5,623 nucleotides of DNA from an uncultured Collinsella sp. (GTDB taxonomy: Bacteria > Actinomycetota > Coriobacteriia > Coriobacteriales > Coriobacteriaceae). Positions within the stretch are counted from its first letter, which is position 1. Each line of letters begins with the position of its first letter. The position numbers and the translations under genes are program-made. The stretch spans positions 1-5,623 of the forward strand of contig URKU01000112.1 of the NCBI GenBank assembly GCA_900548515.1, read 5' to 3'. The notes under the pieces are model-generated. The model was not told the origin of the DNA. It did not search any database and was given only the letters and a program-made list of their open reading frames with translations. This document shows, one piece after another, positions 5,178-5,623 of this stretch.

Positions 5178-5623
5178 ATGCCAGAGCTTTTTATTCAAAA
5201 TAAGACGACAGTAATCAAGTTGGTGGCGCTCTGCATTTTATCTGCCCTGGTGGAGCTGTCTGTTGTTAAAGCTGAATCGTTGATAATAGACTATGGCCTG
5301 CTTCGCTCTAATTATCGTAACGTTTTATGCATTGGGTTAGGCCTGCTAGTATTGCTCTCAGTTGAGCTGGTGACAAACCTGTTCAGATCAAAATATGCGG
5401 AGCAATTGGCTTCCGATGGCGCTAACTGCTTCTATAGATTGCTTGCCCGCCATGCTTTAGAGCGGCCCTTAGTTTTAGCAAAAGACAGTGACTACCTGTT
5501 ATCGCGCATTGAAGAGGCTGGGAACCTGCAGCCGATGATTGGAATATTTACAACTGCGTTTCTTCCGTGCCTAGTGACGGGTTTGGTATCATTTGTGGCA
5601 CTATCTAATATCTCTTTGTTGCT
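5178..5623 (+). CDS. ABC transporter transmembrane domain, N-terminal part (3' end outside window)
   Basis: This frame stays open from the ATG at 5178 to the window end (148 codons). AGGGGA at 5165-5170 gives a 7-nt ribosome-binding spacing. The visible protein resembles the start of a type I ABC exporter, whose membrane domain is usually followed by an ATPase domain in the same chain. There is a first membrane helix near 12-30, then the typical link SLIIDYGLLRSNYRNVL (34-50), a second helix near 50-66, a long helix continuing to about residue 100 (RLLARHALERP), the SRIEEAGNLQPMIG coupling region (about 109-122, as in 'sRi..D...i') and a third helix near 124-148. Its low GC and codons such as TTA, ATA and AGA differ from every other gene here, suggesting transfer. 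Peptide or bacteriocin export is a plausible but unproven role. No ATPase motifs are visible yet. Confidence 0.7.
   Translation, partial: MPELFIQNKTTVIKLVALCILSALVELSVVKAESLIIDYGLLRSNYRNVLCIGLGLLVLLSVELVTNLFRSKYAEQLASDGANCFYRLLARHALERPLVLAKDSDYLLSRIEEAGNLQPMIGIFTTAFLPCLVTGLVSFVALSNISLL

Noticed and set aside
1..5623. CRISPR arrays, tRNA or rRNA genes, insertion sequences
   Set aside because: I saw no regularly spaced repeats, cloverleaf-like segments, rRNA motifs or transposase motifs in the window.

Overview
The window looks like chromosomal DNA of a high-GC Gram-positive bacterium. My best guess is a gut actinomycete of the Coriobacteriia, close to Collinsella. This rests on strong GGAGG ribosome binding sites, GC-rich codon choice, TGG-extended -10 elements, and the look of the YgiQ, DUF1275, CPBP and DinJ-type proteins. 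I could not run a database search, so the taxonomy is an inference.

Layout. (1) Positions 2-460 hold the 3' part of an ABC transporter ATPase, probably of a NitT/TauT/thiamine-precursor type importer whose other genes lie upstream. (2) Positions 461-908 form a small module. A RelB/DinJ-type ribbon-helix-helix antitoxin-like gene (676-876) has no toxin beside it. It is preceded by an extended -10, by three AATACY boxes spaced exactly 10 bp, and by a leader that can fold into an 11-bp stem. Two direct copies of a 31-bp element (481-511 and 878-908) bracket the module. (3) Positions 960-1871 encode a CPBP (Abi/CAAX-like) membrane protease with all three motifs. (4) On the minus strand, 4003-1868 encodes a complete YgiQ-type radical SAM protein with low-complexity basic tails at both ends. 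Its stop codon overlaps that of the CPBP gene within the palindrome CTAG. (5) A 250-bp divergent region holds a perfect 12-bp inverted repeat next to the probable ygiQ promoter. (6) Positions 4254-4970 encode a YoaK/DUF1275 membrane protein, followed by a hairpin and then a strong intrinsic terminator. (7) From about 5053 to the end, base composition drops sharply. A truncated ORF starting at 5178 has the features of an ABC exporter transmembrane domain. This looks like the left edge of a transferred island, possibly a peptide or bacteriocin export locus.

The genes do not form one operon or pathway: they sit in separate transcription units in both orientations. The most interesting parts are the orphan antitoxin module, with its phased operator-like boxes, structured leader and flanking repeats, and the composition break at the right end.
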